Source of the DNA: Gonocerus acuteangulatus
Lineage: Eukaryota; Arthropoda; Insecta; Hemiptera; Coreidae
NCBI GenBank assembly: GCA_946811695.1
Contig: OX328125.1
Location: 37,536,707-37,600,706, forward strand
Reading direction: 5' to 3'
Length of the DNA: 64,000 bases
The position numbers were made by a program, and so were the translations under genes. The notes beneath the pieces were generated by a model that saw only the letters and a program-made list of their open reading frames with translations, did not search any database and was not told where the DNA came from. The first letter of the stretch is position 1, and the number at the start of each line of letters is the position of its first letter. Positions 1-11,536 of this stretch are shown piece by piece.

Positions 1-24
1 GATTTAATCTTCTTCTTTCAAAAT

Positions 25-82
25 AATTTTAGTTTTTCGTCCTAGACTAAAAATTGCTGTTGGCAGACGAAAAACTAAAATT
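25..82. repeat. perfect inverted repeat (hairpin), 17-bp arms
   Basis: Bases 25-41 (AATTTTAGTTTTTCGTC) are the exact reverse complement of bases 66-82, with a 24-base loop. No coding or transposon context is visible. It may be the remains of a foldback or MITE element cut by the window edge, or a cruciform-forming site. The stretch after it, to about 241, holds only a poly-T run followed by a run of about 17 G (near 142-158) and AT-rich sequence. Confidence 0.75.
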
Positions 83-241
83 TGCCCGTGGAAAAAGAGG
101 GTTTCCGTTTGTCAGACACAGCGCCGCCATTATTTTTTTTTGGGGGGGGGGGGGGGGGAAATTGAAATTTATTTTTTTGCATACTTTAACATGCTGCATA
201 AAACGTTTGATAGAAGAAATTGAAAAATATTGATTTATTTC

Positions 242-1394
242 TCTACTATATATTTGTCAAATACCACTCACTCACTCACTCATCTATCAACGCCCAGCCC
301 AAACCGCCCGACAGAAAATTTTGAAATTTTGCATGGACACTCCCTATATAACGTAGACGCTCGCTAAGAAAGGATTTTTTGATATTCGTATTTTTAAGCA
401 TTTTTAGGGGGGTTTAAAGTTTGAGTTGGTTAGAGAAGGCAAGCCTAGACAGCCTGCGTTGCTAGGACGATAAAGAACAGCTGTTATCTTACATTATCAA
501 TCTCATAGTTTTATTTCTAATTGAGGTTAATTTCAACTATGATGGCAGTCCTTGAATTACTAGAAATAAACTGTGACTCATAGAGTTTTAATTGCGTTTC
601 TTTTCTCCCTGTTCCCGTCAGATAGGCTTGCCATATTTTTGGAGAGTTAAACCGAGACACATTAATATGGGATGGGCATACCAGGGGGGGTTGGGAATAA
701 AAACAGTACAAATTATAAGCAAAATGGTGAGTTTTAAGCCTAGCAAGTAACGGGAAGGGGGGGATCCTGAACTGTTAGTCTACCCAAACCTTAAAAATAA
801 GAACGGAACTTTTTTTTCTACTTGATTTTCTTAAAAAATTGTCTCAGCCAAATAGAAGTGTCTGGCAGCTGGCAGCGCTGTGCAGGTAGTTCCAGCGTTT
901 TACAGTTAGATTACTTCTCATATCATTGACACTGTGAGCAGTAGTAAAAATGTTGATTGTAGAAAAGTAACCGATTTATAAAAGATTCTTATAAACATGA
1001 ATTCATTACTTTTTACATCTTACAGCCTTTTCCGGGACATTGATAAAACCGGGCGGGACACGGAAACAATTGCAAAATACCGGGACAGTCCCTTTCAAAC
1101 CGTGATGTATGGTAAGCCTATCCTAAGAGTTTTCTAGGTGAGGCAATAATATCCGGAACCCTTGCACAGCCTCCTCGCCTATAACCTTGGTAATGCTCGC
1201 AAATATAATGGGTGTTTCCAAATAACTTTTTGGAAACATAAACTTTTAAATTTTATCGCCCATTGAATAACATATAGTATGACGGGAATAATAAACTGCA
1301 CAAAATTGTATAGTAACGTAATTTTAATGAAACATTATTTAACGCAATAAAATAACTACTTATCTGCCGTGACGAAGCACGGGTATTCAGCTAG
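242..1394 (+). mobile_element. non-autonomous Helitron, copy 1
   Basis: The unit begins TCTACTATATATTTGTC and ends in CTAG. Near the 3' end, at 1367-1382, lies a short hairpin (CCGTG, loop ACGAAG, CACGG). A 5' TC start, a 3' CTRR end and a hairpin about ten bases upstream are the diagnostic termini of Helitron rolling-circle transposons, which leave no TSD and have no terminal inverted repeats. No RepHel helicase coding is present, so this copy is non-autonomous. It is followed with no spacer by a second copy. Its exact 5' start could be two bases earlier (TCTCTACTA at 240). Confidence 0.82.
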
Positions 1395-2180
1395 TCTACT
1401 ATATATTTGTCAAATACCATTCACTCACTCACTCACTCATCTATCAACGCCCAGCCCAAACCGCCCGACAGAAAATTTTGAAATTTTGCATGGACACTCC
1501 CTATATAACGTAGGCGCTCGCTAAGAAAGGATTTTTTGATATTCGTATTTTTAAGCATTTTTAGGGGGGTTTAAAGTTTGAGATTGTTAGAGAAGGCAAG
1601 CATAGGCAGCCTGCGTTGCTAGGACGATAAAGAACAGCTGTTACCTTACATTATCTATCTCATAGTTTTATTTCTAATTGAGGTTAATTTCACTATGATG
1701 GCAAACCTTGAATTACTAGAAATTAACTGTCCCCCATAGAGTTTTAATTGCGTTTCTTTTCTGCCTGTCCCCGTCAGATAGGCTTGCCATATTTTTGGAG
1801 AGTTAAACCGAGACACATTAATATGGGATGGGCATTCCAGGGGGGGGGGATAAAAAGAGTACAAATTATAAGCAAAATGGTTGGTGAGTTTTAAGCCCAG
1901 CAACTAACGGGAAGGGGGAATCCTAAACTGTTAGTCTACCCAAACCTTAAAAATAAGAACGGAACTTTTTTTGCTACTTGATTTTCTTAAAAAAATCTCT
2001 CAGCCAAATAGTAATTGTCTGGCAGCTGGCAGCGCTGTGCAGGTAGTTCCAGCGTTTTACAGTTAGATTACTTCTCATTTCCTTGACACTGTGAGCAGTA
2101 GTAAAAATGTTAATTGTAGAAAAGTAACCGATTTAAAATAACTACTTATCTGCCGTGACGAAGCACGGGCATTCAGCTAG
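1395..2180 (+). mobile_element. non-autonomous Helitron, copy 2, internally deleted
   Basis: This is a second copy of the preceding Helitron in the same orientation. It starts TCTACT immediately after the CTAG of copy 1 and ends CTAG, followed by T. The 3' hairpin is at 2153-2168. By eye it matches copy 1 closely over about 700 bp, then lacks roughly 370 bp (copy 1 about 999-1352). The copy-1 segment from GATTTA... to ...AAAATAACTAC is collapsed to GATTTAAAATAAC, which suggests a short-homology deletion. Small ORFs on the reverse strand of both copies resemble no known Helitron protein. Confidence 0.82.
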
Positions 2181-2271
2181 TTCTTTATAAATTCAAGAAA
2201 ATTACTTTGATTTTGATCAAAGTAGTATGGGGTATTTCCCCTTAAAGCGCACAGTGTAGTAGTTAATTATT

Positions 2272-2483
2272 TATTTATTTAAATTTTAACGTCCATATTT
2301 TATTAACTATGAATTTTAGGACGGGTTATCTATAGGTTACCACCATTTTCTAGCCAGGATAGGGGTGATGCCTTTTCTTTTTTTCGAAAGAAATGCCACC
2401 ACCCCTAGTGGGAATCGAACCCACGACCTTTGGCACGGAGTGTTAAGTGCTCACGCCTTAACCCTCGCGGCCATCGGGTCTCC
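2272..2483 (-). mobile_element. tRNA-derived SINE (family A), with TSD
   Basis: Read on the minus strand, the head (GGAGACCCGATGGCCGCGAG) is followed by a B-box-like GGGTTCGATTCCC, the split promoter of a tRNA gene. Next comes a body with GGCATCACCCCTATCCTGGC and GGTAACCTATAGATAACCCG, and an ATTT-rich tail. The flanking direct repeat TAGTAGTTAATTATT (about 2257-2271 and 2484-2498) is the TSD expected of LINE-mobilised SINEs. Related copies lie near 6589, 7651, 12600, 38411 and 40219. Confidence 0.85.
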
Positions 2484-2550
2484 TAGTAGTTAATTATTAT
2501 GTAGTTAATTGGTTTTTGACCAGTACGAGAAGTCCAATTAAAAAAAAAAA

Positions 2551-2641
2551 AACCCCAAGGGGTTCGGCTTGAGCGATATCTGTGTGGATTAGAAGGGCGT
2601 ACACGTTTCTCTACACTTGCGTTTAGCAAGTTCGCCCTTCT
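2551..2641. repeat. compound stem-loop region
   Basis: A 14-bp palindrome (AACCCCAAGGGGTT) at about 2551-2564 is followed by a larger hairpin. AGAAGGGCG at 2591-2599 pairs with CGCCCTTCT at 2633-2641, and inside it ACTTGC pairs with GCAAGT around a 5-base loop. No homology is recognised. It could be a structured RNA, the terminal part of an unknown foldback element, or chance. Confidence 0.5.
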
Positions 2642-4948
2642 GATCGGTAAAGAGTAAAAATTATTTGACCTCTTTCATCTTTTGTAAGATATGAGACAAC
2701 AGCATAACCACTTAGAGATGGCAATCTTTAAAGCGACTTTCGTTATTTATTGCAATTATTTTTCAATCCCGATTTGTCCTGTGCCATTTCGTATAATTTA
2801 AACCAAAGGAACTGAAAGCTCACTGTAGAAATTCAATTTCAAAACACAAATAAGAATCCCCAGAAAAAAAAAAAAAAATAAGAATCCTTTCTTAGAAGAA
2901 TATTTCAATACATGTGAAATAATGAGGTATATTTAGTCTCTCTATATACCTCTTTCCTCTTTTCAATTTTTTTTGCCTCTGTCAATATGAAATTGACCGA
3001 ACAAAATGTCTTATTTATCAGGTGAAAGAAAATATACACATTGTTAAAGCTATTTTTGTAAGAGGTAGAAAATATTCCTGCATTTAATAATTACTGATAG
3101 AATGAATAATAATAATAAATAATGATTATAAATTATAATAAATAAGCTGCATAATGAAGATGTAGTATAAGTGGAATGATTGTTAATGCCTATTTTTAAA
3201 TTATAATGTCGACAATTATTAGATATTTTATGAAATAAACAGAATAATTGTGTTCGTATTTTTAATTTTTTTTATCTAAGATTAATATGACTATTTTGGA
3301 TATAAATAAAAATATAAAGAAAAAAAAAAAGGAATTAAAAGTCTTTAGTAGAGTAGAAATGCTCGAGTTGATTTCATTCAGTTGTGTTATCATGGAGCTG
3401 TTAGATTCGGTCACGCACATCTTGCAAAATAAATGACATTCAGCATATTTTAACACTTGCACGCCCCGGAATTCCATCTAATCTTAATTATTATTCAAAT
3501 CAGCTCTGTTATTAACATTTAACGCAGGAGAGAGAGATGAAAGAGTAATATGGGGAGCATATGGAATGTGGTTATTGTTAGGTGCTTTAAATGTAGGTAA
3601 TAAAAAAAGAAAAAATGTTAGGGAGGTGTTGGGGAAACGAATAAGGGAAAGAGATAGAAAGAAAGAGAGATAGAGGCGTGGAGAGAATCATTTTTATAAA
3701 TATATATTTTTTTTTTACTGTGTTAAATAATTTTATGACCGACTAAGTTTCTTCAGTACCTATTTATTTAATTTATAGAATTCCGCAAAATAGAAAACAG
3801 ACTCCTTAAACGTCAAAAATATGTATATAAAATAAATAAAAGGAAGGAAAATAAAATAAAAAGAAAACGAACAACTGTAACGAACACCGTAAAATGAATG
3901 AGATAAAAATTAAAAATAAATGAATAGACAATAGAAAAATATTGCAAAGGGATAAATTTTAATAAGTTAAATTTTGGAGTATAAGTGAGTGTTTTTTTAA
4001 TGAAGAACAAATAAATTCAAAATCCACGCAGATTAAAAGTGCATAGCGAAAAACTTTGCTATGCCAACTGAGTTGAATTCGTTGCTATGCTCTTTGACTT
4101 GCCAGCTCCGCACTGTTTACTTTCCTTTAACCTTATGTTTTTGATGTCTTCACTATGCTCTCTGCTCATCCTCTTTGCTCTCTCCACGATCCGTCAGTAA
4201 GCACTCTAAGACGAACAACTGTAGTCGAAATCAGCGACAAAACCCCAGTGGCTAGACTGTCTCCTATTTTAGTTTTACAGGTAAACGTCGAGTTTGTTTG
4301 TTCCTAGTTTCCTTAGTTAATTGAACTAAACTCATCGATGGTTTATTTATGTAGTTTTAGAGTTTTTCGAGGTCAATCCTCAGTCCCAGGCGTATTCCCG
4401 ATGTGGAGGCTCTGGACCCTTTTAGTTTGTACGAAGGGGCACAGCCTGAGGTTATTTGCTCGAAAGTAAGGATTAGTTGAGTTTAGTTTGTGTTGGAAAC
4501 TGCCGGTTCTAGAGTAATGGAGCCCACTTCAGCCTCGATAAGCACCGCTGCCCAGTTTATATATCTTTGTTTATGTTTGTTTCGTTTTATGTAGATTTCT
4601 CTAATTTGTATGAAATAACCAGAAAGTTCTCTGGTTCTTTACAACTTAGGGATTGCAGACAAATACGAACCAAAAAAAAATATTTATTTAATATTTGTTT
4701 ATGTTATTTCCCCTTCATTCTAAAAATTATAGTGAACTAAGATATAAGGACATTCTGAAGTCGGCTAGCATTGGATTACCAAGATAGTGTAAAATCTTAT
4801 TATTTCAAAAAAAGTGGCCATGCAAATAGACATAATATAAAACTAAGGAAAACAAAACACCTAAAAAAATAATATAAAATATGAAAGAAACCAGATTTAG
4901 CGAGGATCTGATAATTGGGGACAGAGTACCAAAATTAATGGGTATGAT
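2642..4948. other. no gene recognised; AT-rich, one GC-richer stretch
   Basis: This is mostly AT-rich sequence with short poly-A and poly-T runs and no convincing coding region. The short ORFs are low-complexity. Between about 4040 and 4510 the composition is more even. That part holds a small hairpin (GCATAGC with GCTATGC, near 4041-4063) and a splice-donor-like ACAG/GTAAACG near 4278. It could be an untranslated exon, a promoter or a decayed LTR; I cannot tell which. Confidence 0.4.
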
Positions 4949-5132
4949 GGGTCTATTGGTTAGCACGCTGGATTTACAGGCAGAAGAAGGTTCGAGTGCC
5001 GCATGCGATAAGTTGACTTTTTTCAGCGATGGGCCCACTCGAAAAAAATTCTTCGCTACACCATGGATTTTTATAAAGTATGGTAACATGCAGTTAGCCC
5101 GGCGATAATGGCCAAGAAGCAGGTGCGCCATA
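4949..5132 (+). mobile_element. diverged tRNA-derived SINE (family B-like)
   Basis: The head GGTCTATTGGTTAGCACGC resembles a tRNA A-box region, and AAGGTTCGAGTGCC resembles a B box. The downstream part (AAATTCTTCGCTACACCATGG and CCCGGCGATAATGGCCAAG...GTGCGCC) matches the body and tail of the better-preserved SINE-B copies at 23815, 39866 and 40803. It is older and more mutated than those, and its poly-A tail has been replaced by a TA/GA microsatellite. Confidence 0.7.
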
Positions 5133-5135
5133 GAA

Positions 5136-5142
<7 letters not shown>

Positions 5143-5212
<70 letters not shown>

Positions 5213-5216
5213 TAGA
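5143..5216. repeat. (TA)n-(GA)n compound microsatellite
   Basis: About 18 TA units are followed by about 18 GA-type units. The tract sits directly at the 3' end of a diverged SINE-B copy, consistent with a SINE tail seeding a microsatellite. Confidence 0.95.
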
Positions 5217-6494
5217 TAGTGGAAGCGGAGTGTAGTAGCCATATTTAGGCCACAAATAATGTTTTTTTTCGTTCGGCAATTTCCACTGTAAATGTTTTTA
5301 TGAGGGGTATTGTTGTCTAAATGATTTTCACCCTTAAAGCTCTACGCTATTGATATTAAAAAAGAGTAATAATTATTAAAAATAATGAAAAAAATATATT
5401 TAAATCAAAATTGTATTAAAACGAAATACAAGTAGCAATATTTTATTGTACTACTATTAAAAACTGTAAAATCTCAGTATTAAAAGGAAATACAGGGTAC
5501 ACTTCCATCCCCTTAATCAGATTTTTTTTTTTTTTGTATAAACTTTTACTATCCGCGTCAATATGGACTTTTACGTAACATTTGTTGGCAGAAGTAAACA
5601 ACAATGCTTTAAGTGCTTCAATATGATAAATACCCACCCTGGAAGAACAGTAACGACAGGCGTAACTGATTTATTCTTCTGTCAATTTGAATCAATTCGC
5701 CTGTCCCTAATTGTTCCGCTAACTAAGCGCGGACTCTCAGAATAACACACGTGATCGAGAGGAGGCGCGCCACTCGTAGAGCCACGTGTCAGGACACGCG
5801 ACTCGGCTCCCGTTATCAGGCCTGGCAGTTGATAACAGACTCCAGGCCTCGGGGCAGATGTCATAGCAGTTACTCCATGCGTCATTGCAAGAGGGAAGGA
5901 GCAAACTCGATTGGGGGTTTCCATTAGATCGACAAACTGTATCTTCTTTTTGAATCCTTTCACATCTCTCTTTGCCTCCCTTGTATTTCCGTTTCTACTC
6001 TAGCACTAACCTCAACTTCAAGATCAATATGTCAATGTAGTGAACGATTTCGATCTGCAGACTTTGTAAGACAAATTTAGTGTTTATAATGGGAAAGAAG
6101 CTTTTTTGGCGGATTCATTCAATGAATATATATGACAATCATGTTGAAAAAATATTTTATCATTAGAATAATAATTAGCAAAAAGCCAAAGTTACGAACG
6201 GAAAATCACTCCCAAAATCAAGGAACTTCAGCAATAGAACTTGTGAGAAGTTCTCTTCACAAGACATTGGGAGACTAACACAATCCCACTTCCACGACAA
6301 AGATAGACATACTGTTGTAAGCGACCTTGTTTAAAAAACTAGGTAATAAAATTATCAAAATATTTGCATACGTCTATAAAAAATACCGAAAAATTTTAGT
6401 ACTTTATTAAATAAATAAATAAAACAATTTTTTTACATTGATTCTTATTTGTAGAACACAGAGCTGAAAGAAACACATTTTTACTAGATTTCAA
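5217..6494. other. no gene recognised
   Basis: No coding region or repeat family is recognised. Bases about 5720-5900 are GC- and CpG-richer than their surroundings and contain two CACGTG E-box hexamers, so they might be regulatory. That is inference from composition only. The rest is AT-rich. Confidence 0.35.
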
Positions 6495-6885
6495 ATTTTT
6501 AATTTAATTTATACCTTTTGTCTGACGAAAGCTACCAATGAGTAGCCGAAACGACTTTAATTATAAATCAATTTATAATTTTTTTTTTGGGACCCGGTGG
6601 CCGTGAATGTTAATGCCTGGGCACTTAACACTCTGTGCTAAGGGTCGTGGCTTCGATTTTCACTATGGGGTGGTGGCTTCTCTTTAGAGAAAAGAAAAGG
6701 CATCAGCTCTATCCTGGCTAGAAAAGGGTGGTAACCTATTGATAACCCGTCCTAAAATTCTTGGTTAATAATAATGGATGTTAACATTTAAATAAATAAA
6801 TTTATTTATTTAGAAAAGTTGTATTGATATTTTGCTAGCCGAATCCCAACTATTCCCTGACTACTTATCTCGACGGCTAACTACC
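6495..6885 (+). mobile_element. Penelope-like terminal repeat split by a SINE
   Basis: The left part (6495-6588) carries CTGACGAAAGCTACCAATGA and GTAGCCGAAACG, the ribozyme-like core found in the other PLE repeats of this window. The expected cleavage triplet GTC has become GAC, so self-cleavage is unlikely. The right part (about 6813-6885) carries the usual PLE end, TAGCCGAATCCCAAC then TATCTCGACGGCTAAC. A SINE-A copy separates the two halves, so the PLE repeat is the older insertion. Confidence 0.75.
6589..6812 (+). mobile_element. tRNA-derived SINE (family A) nested in a PLE repeat
   Basis: The head GACCCGGTGGCCGTGAATG, a decayed B box (GTGGCTTCGATTTTCAC), the body GGCATCAGCTCTATCCTGGC and GGTGGTAACCTATTGATAAC, and an AATAAAT-rich tail are shared with the copies at 2272 (reverse) and 40219. 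It interrupts Penelope-like sequence on both sides. The TSD is blurred by the T-rich target. Confidence 0.82.
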
Positions 6886-7650
6886 TTCCCCTTTAGAATA
6901 CATTTTTATTTTTATCTGGTTTTTATTTGATAGGTTGTCTCATTTTCACCCTTTTCAAGATTTACCTTATGAACTTAATTATTATCTTTATATGTTTCAA
7001 TTGTTTATTTAACTATTACAGTTCTATAATTTTATACACCATTTATTTTGCTTGCATCCCAGAAGTACCTATAGATATTGTTTAATTGCAGGGTCATTAA
7101 GGAATTGATCCCTAAAAAGGGGTTTATAGGTAACTGAAGTGAAATAAGAGAATGCTAAATCAGTTTCTCGACATTCTTCATGATTACAAGTTAAAAAAAG
7201 TTTGTGTATAAAAAATGTTTTCAGAAATATTTTTAAAAACTTTCAAAATACCTGCAATAAATTATGAAATCTTGAAAACCCGTTCCTTTGCCTTGAGACG
7301 TCCTTTGATAAAGCCCTTTGGTTAGGAACCAGCAATTACAACTAATTAATAAAACTGGTAGAACGAGATTGCTTAATGATGTAAATAAATCAACTTCTCT
7401 CTTCTCTTGGAAAATTTATTCCGTCAATTAAAGTAAAATCATCAAAATGAAAATTTCAAAATACCAAATTGCGAATAATAATTTATATTTTATTTATAAA
7501 TTATCCATTGTCTTGTGTATTTATGTCTACTTACGGCACTGAAGATTTTAAAAATCCATTTTTTAATATTCCATGAAGAATCATACCTGAAACAAAAAAG
7601 AAAGATTAATTTAAAGAAATATTTTATATATAATATATGTACATACATAT

Positions 7651-7740
7651 TTTAATGGTGATGTCCATTTATTCAAATAGTGATTTATTGGGACGGGTAA
7701 TCTATAGATTGCCAATCTTTTTTGCCAGGTTAAAGATGGA
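7651..7740 (-). mobile_element. SINE-A 3' fragment
   Basis: The sequence GGGACGGGTAATCTATAGAT and the TTGCCAGGTTAA after it match the 3' half of SINE-A on the minus strand. The tRNA-like head is missing, replaced by a TA microsatellite. Confidence 0.6.
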
Positions 7741-7742
7741 TA

Positions 7743-7745
<3 letters not shown>

Positions 7746-7805
<60 letters not shown>
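7746..7805. repeat. (TA)n microsatellite
   Basis: About 29 uninterrupted TA units abut the SINE-A fragment. Confidence 0.95.
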
Positions 7806-7807
<2 letters not shown>

Positions 7808-9392
7808 CAATTGTTAACTTTTACAGTATATTTTTATGGTTCATTGAATTGAAATGTCATTATATCTTGAAAGACGCCATTAATTCATTGTTTGTTCTCA
7901 TATTCCAGTAAGTCTCCTAATTTTCAAAAACATCCCTTCTAAACCGATATAATTATTTACACAGCATTGTGTGCACTTCCTGAAACATATTTTCTCGTAT
8001 CACGAATTGTCCACAGGTTTAATATTAGTATCATTGAAGAAAAAATAAATTTAAAAATTCAGTTTTTATTTTCACTCTGTAAATTAGAATTTCTAAAGAG
8101 GCGGCGCTTCAAAATTAAAAGATTACAAATTAATGAGTTAATCTTGTGGAATTATGACAAAGAAAGGAAAAAAGAGATGGAAAATGTACAGTTACCATCT
8201 AACTGCTGGGGAAAAACGTTGCTTTTTCTCCTGATTGTCCATTTCAAGGCATTTATAAACTTGCTGGTCAAACTTTTTATCCAAACAATGGCAATAGAAG
8301 AATGAAAAGAGTATAGAGCCTTTAGCAGGGGTTCTCTTATCAAAAGAGTAACTAATCATTTTTCAAAACAACAGAAAAGTAAATTGCTTTAATAAACAAA
8401 AATTTTTCTTACAAAATACAACAAAAATATATTTCCTTTCGACTCCTGGGCTAGATGCTGTGAATTATTGTTACCTATATATTTGTCTTGGGATTTAGTA
8501 TTTTAGGGGGGGGGGTCATAATTTTCTAAGCATGAATTGAGAGAAAAATACGTGAGAGAAAACAAATACGGTAGTTTTAAAACGTCACTAGAGCGATAAG
8601 CTTGTCAGCACACTTCAAGTTAGTGGGTTCAGTTTTAGTGGAGATAAAAAAACTTCCACAACTGGAAATAGGTATCCGACGTGTGGAGTTGAGATATCAT
8701 TCTGATAAGAATTCAAATGGCACATAAGGGTGGAATTGAAAAATTTTAATAGGATAATACACGACAATCACGGGGGTGATGATGAAGAACATCATTACAA
8801 GTAGAAGTAGTTGAAAAAAGATTACTTCTAGAAACTGTGTACATCAGCCTGATTTGTTCTTCAGAATACTATTTATTTATTTAAAATCTGTATCAAGCAT
8901 CAAGTTTGCTGTCACTGATATGTTGTATGTCCATAGTTGGCTAACCATGTTATAATGATCAAGATAAGATTGACAAAATAAGTTTATCTCGGTTCTGTCA
9001 GTATTTTGCAGCCTGGAGGATTTTCTGATGGGATTAGGAAGACAAGAATGATGAGACAACTGAGAGTGGAACGTTTGGAAACGGATTTTAGCAAGGTCAA
9101 GGACAAATAGGATGTTAATTTTATTGTATACGGTTTCAGTACACTAATAGTAATTAACTCCCAGTGGATCAACAAGTACATGCAATTCAGCTCTTTCAGC
9201 TTCTTGCTTCTAGCCTTGTTTTGCCCATCCATTTTGGGTCCCTTGCCATCTATTGTTCCAAAGAAATACATGGACATTTTGTGCCACAGCTGTTGTAAAT
9301 GTGTAACGATAATGACAGCGTCGGTCACGTGACAAGAGCTAAGAGTACTATAAATTAACCGGTATATGCCTAAATATACAGTTTCGTTCAGT
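7806..9392. other. no gene recognised; possible decayed SINE
   Basis: The sequence is AT-rich. The ORF at 7967-8305 is lysine/isoleucine-rich and resembles no family I know. Around 8590-8660 a tRNA-like pattern (GATAAGCTTGTCAGCACAC, then GTGGGTTCAGTTTTAG) could be a very old SINE head, but it is too degraded to assign. Confidence 0.3.
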
Positions 9393-9560
9393 ACCTATAC
9401 GTGTTTATGTTAACGGCAAAGAATATAATCAGGCAATGTCTGTAATATGTTGTAAAACTTATACTTTCTATACTTTGCCTAAACTGCTTAGGCGTTATAT
9501 TGAATGCCTAGGCATTCTATATAATGCCTGGATTCTATACTTTGCCGGTAACATATACCT
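9393..9560. mobile_element. small MITE-like element with inverted repeats
   Basis: The left end (TGTTAACGGCAAAGAATATA) is an imperfect reverse complement of the right end (TATACTTTGCCGGTAACA). The centre holds further mirrored TGCCTAGGCATTC and TATACTTTGCCT motifs. The whole is about 170 bp with no coding capacity, as in MITEs. Its edges and TSD are not resolved. Confidence 0.5.
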
Positions 9561-10731
9561 ACAATAAATTACACGAAATGAATTTCTGATTTTTTTTTTA
9601 AATCCCATCGTTTTCACGATCAACGTCATTTCCCTTTGGAGGAAAATCACTAATTGTGCAAGAAACTATTTTTTTCCATTAAACTAAAGTGGCCTAGGGT
9701 TTCAGTAATATTCTGTAGAATTTTATTTTGTTCGACATTTCAATGGTTACGAAATCAATGTAAATAAAAGATATTCATTGGAAAGCCCATTAATTTCCCT
9801 ACCAAAAAGGCTCAAATGGAAATTTCGATAAGACCACGGCAGTTGGCCAAATCGAGTACAATTTCGGGTGTTCGTTTGAGTCTATAAAGGGCAAAATGTT
9901 AAGATAGGAAATTCAAACCAACTTATCCAAATCATTCCAAGAAAACATGCTTCAAGGACGCTGATCCTATAACTATTTTTAGATGCTCTATACTTTTTCG
10001 AGTAGTGGTTTGTAAACATTTTATTAAGGTACTAGATAATGAAAAAAAAAAAAAAAAAAAGATGTAAACGTAGAAAAGCATTCTTCTCAAACTTCTCGCC
10101 ATCCTTTGTAAGTGGTAAAGTATCTAGAGAGAATGATTATGCTGATAGCCAGTGGAGTAGAACGATTTCCTATTCGAACGGCGTCCTGTAGGAGGAATGA
10201 CTTAATAATCAGGGTTCTTGTAAGTTGGCCCCAGTCCAAAGGCAGCCTCCTACCACTGGCCCGTTTGTTTTCTTCGTCCTCTAATGCTCTACTAAATTTT
10301 CATTGGGGATTCAACAACACAAATCAATCTTCGAAATTGGACAACTCCATGAATCCCCCTCCAGGGCCAAAAGGTCGTTAATGAGATTTTAATTTAATTA
10401 TTCTACATGATTTTTGTTATTTTTTTTCCAACAGTGCGTCACAACTTCGGCAATTTGCAAATAGTTAGTGGTCACATTTGAATAATAGCAAGGTTCATAA
10501 GAAAATCAGTTCAAATTGATTTAAGACTTCTTCAATATATTGGCTACCATCTGTTTAGTTAGGTCAAGTCGACAATGCATAAATTATCCCGTACCGTGTT
10601 TTCAACAATTCGTAGGTGGCTCTGTACAGAACATTCACACAAACCACAATTAATCGACGGAGTAAAACAAAATTGTGTCGGTTTTATCCACGATGGAAAA
10701 CGCAAGAAGAAAAATAAAGTTTGGAGTTCAT
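9561..10731. other. no gene recognised
   Basis: Unique-looking AT-rich sequence with a poly-A run at about 10041-10060. Short ORFs around 10112 and 10575 show no recognisable domain. The last ten bases (TGGAGTTCAT, 10722-10731) are the left TSD of the Jockey insertion that follows. Confidence 0.4.
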
Positions 10732-11526
10732 GGATGGATGGAGGGGGATTCATGGAGTAGTTCCTGTCCACCACTACACTTTAACAACGTCCCATTACCC
10801 TCTTCTGATACAGTTCGCTACCTCGGACTACACTTGGACTCCCGACTTACCTGGAAACATCACTTTGGACAACTCTTTAGACTGTTAAACCGCAAATCAC
10901 ATTTAAGTACTGAAAACAAACTGATCATTTACAAATCACTACTGCAACCCATTTGGACATACGGTTCAGAACTATGGGGAACTGCGAAAACATCGAACAT
11001 CAGACGCCTTCAAACATCCTAGGTCCTAAGAACAATAGTCGATGCTCTTTTTTATGTTTCCAACCTCAACCTCCATAAAGACCTCAATATCCCACTCTTT
11101 AATGATGTTGTATTATCCAGATTCCAACGTTTCCATCCTAAACTTTCCGCTCATCAAAATCCTGAAGTCCTCTCCCTATCTAGTGCCACCCACCCACTCT
11201 CTCCACCCAGGCGACTCAAAAGACATTGGCCTAGAGATCTGCTGCAGTGACCAAGTGAAGTGTTAGCAAAGGCTTTCTCTTTATTCAAGTGCGACAATTT
11301 TCTGTGGCTCACCGATCTCTCTTCGACTCCAGCCACTGGTCGGAGCAGAAGGGAGCTTGAGTAGGCACCTTTCAACGTCATCTGAGCGTCTTTCTGGCGC
11401 TAATCGAGGATGAAGTTGGAAGGCCTTGCGCACAGAACCTCCACATTGTATCATTCATCACATTACCAGATGTATTTATATACAGGATGTAATAATCAAT
11501 AAATAAATATATACATTAAAAAAAAA
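10732..11526 (+). mobile_element. 5'-truncated Jockey-group LINE with 10-bp TSD
   Basis: The insertion is bounded by TGGAGTTCAT at 10722-10731 and 11527-11536. It contains the C-terminal part of a Jockey-type reverse transcriptase, a 3' UTR of about 270 bp and a short A-rich end. A direct repeat of the target plus a truncated 5' end and a 3' A tail is the signature of target-primed reverse transcription. At the left edge a second, partial copy of the target (ATTCATGGAG) suggests filler synthesis during insertion. Confidence 0.88.
10747..11250 (+). pseudogene. Jockey RT C-terminal region, one in-frame stop
   Basis: The reading frame contains VRYLGLHLDSRLTWK (the RT thumb-region motif following the palm), PIWTYGSELWG and, at the end, RRLKRHWPRDLL, all typical of Jockey LINE pol proteins. 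A single TAG at 11020-11022 interrupts an otherwise open frame that runs to TGA at 11248-11250. Compared with the related copy at 41754, about 12 residues appear to be missing in frame after TWKHH. The catalytic palm and the endonuclease are absent because of 5' truncation, so it cannot be functional. Confidence 0.88.
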
Positions 11527-11536
11527 TGGAGTTCAT

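Noticed and set aside
517..1903. Two related minus-strand ORFs (about 64 and 82 codons) in the Helitrons
   Set aside because: They share sequence only because the Helitrons are copies; no known domain, and no RepHel relation.
4805..5242. 145-codon minus-strand ORF
   Set aside because: Runs through a TA/GA microsatellite and a SINE; the Leu-Ser and Ile-Tyr runs are translated simple repeats.
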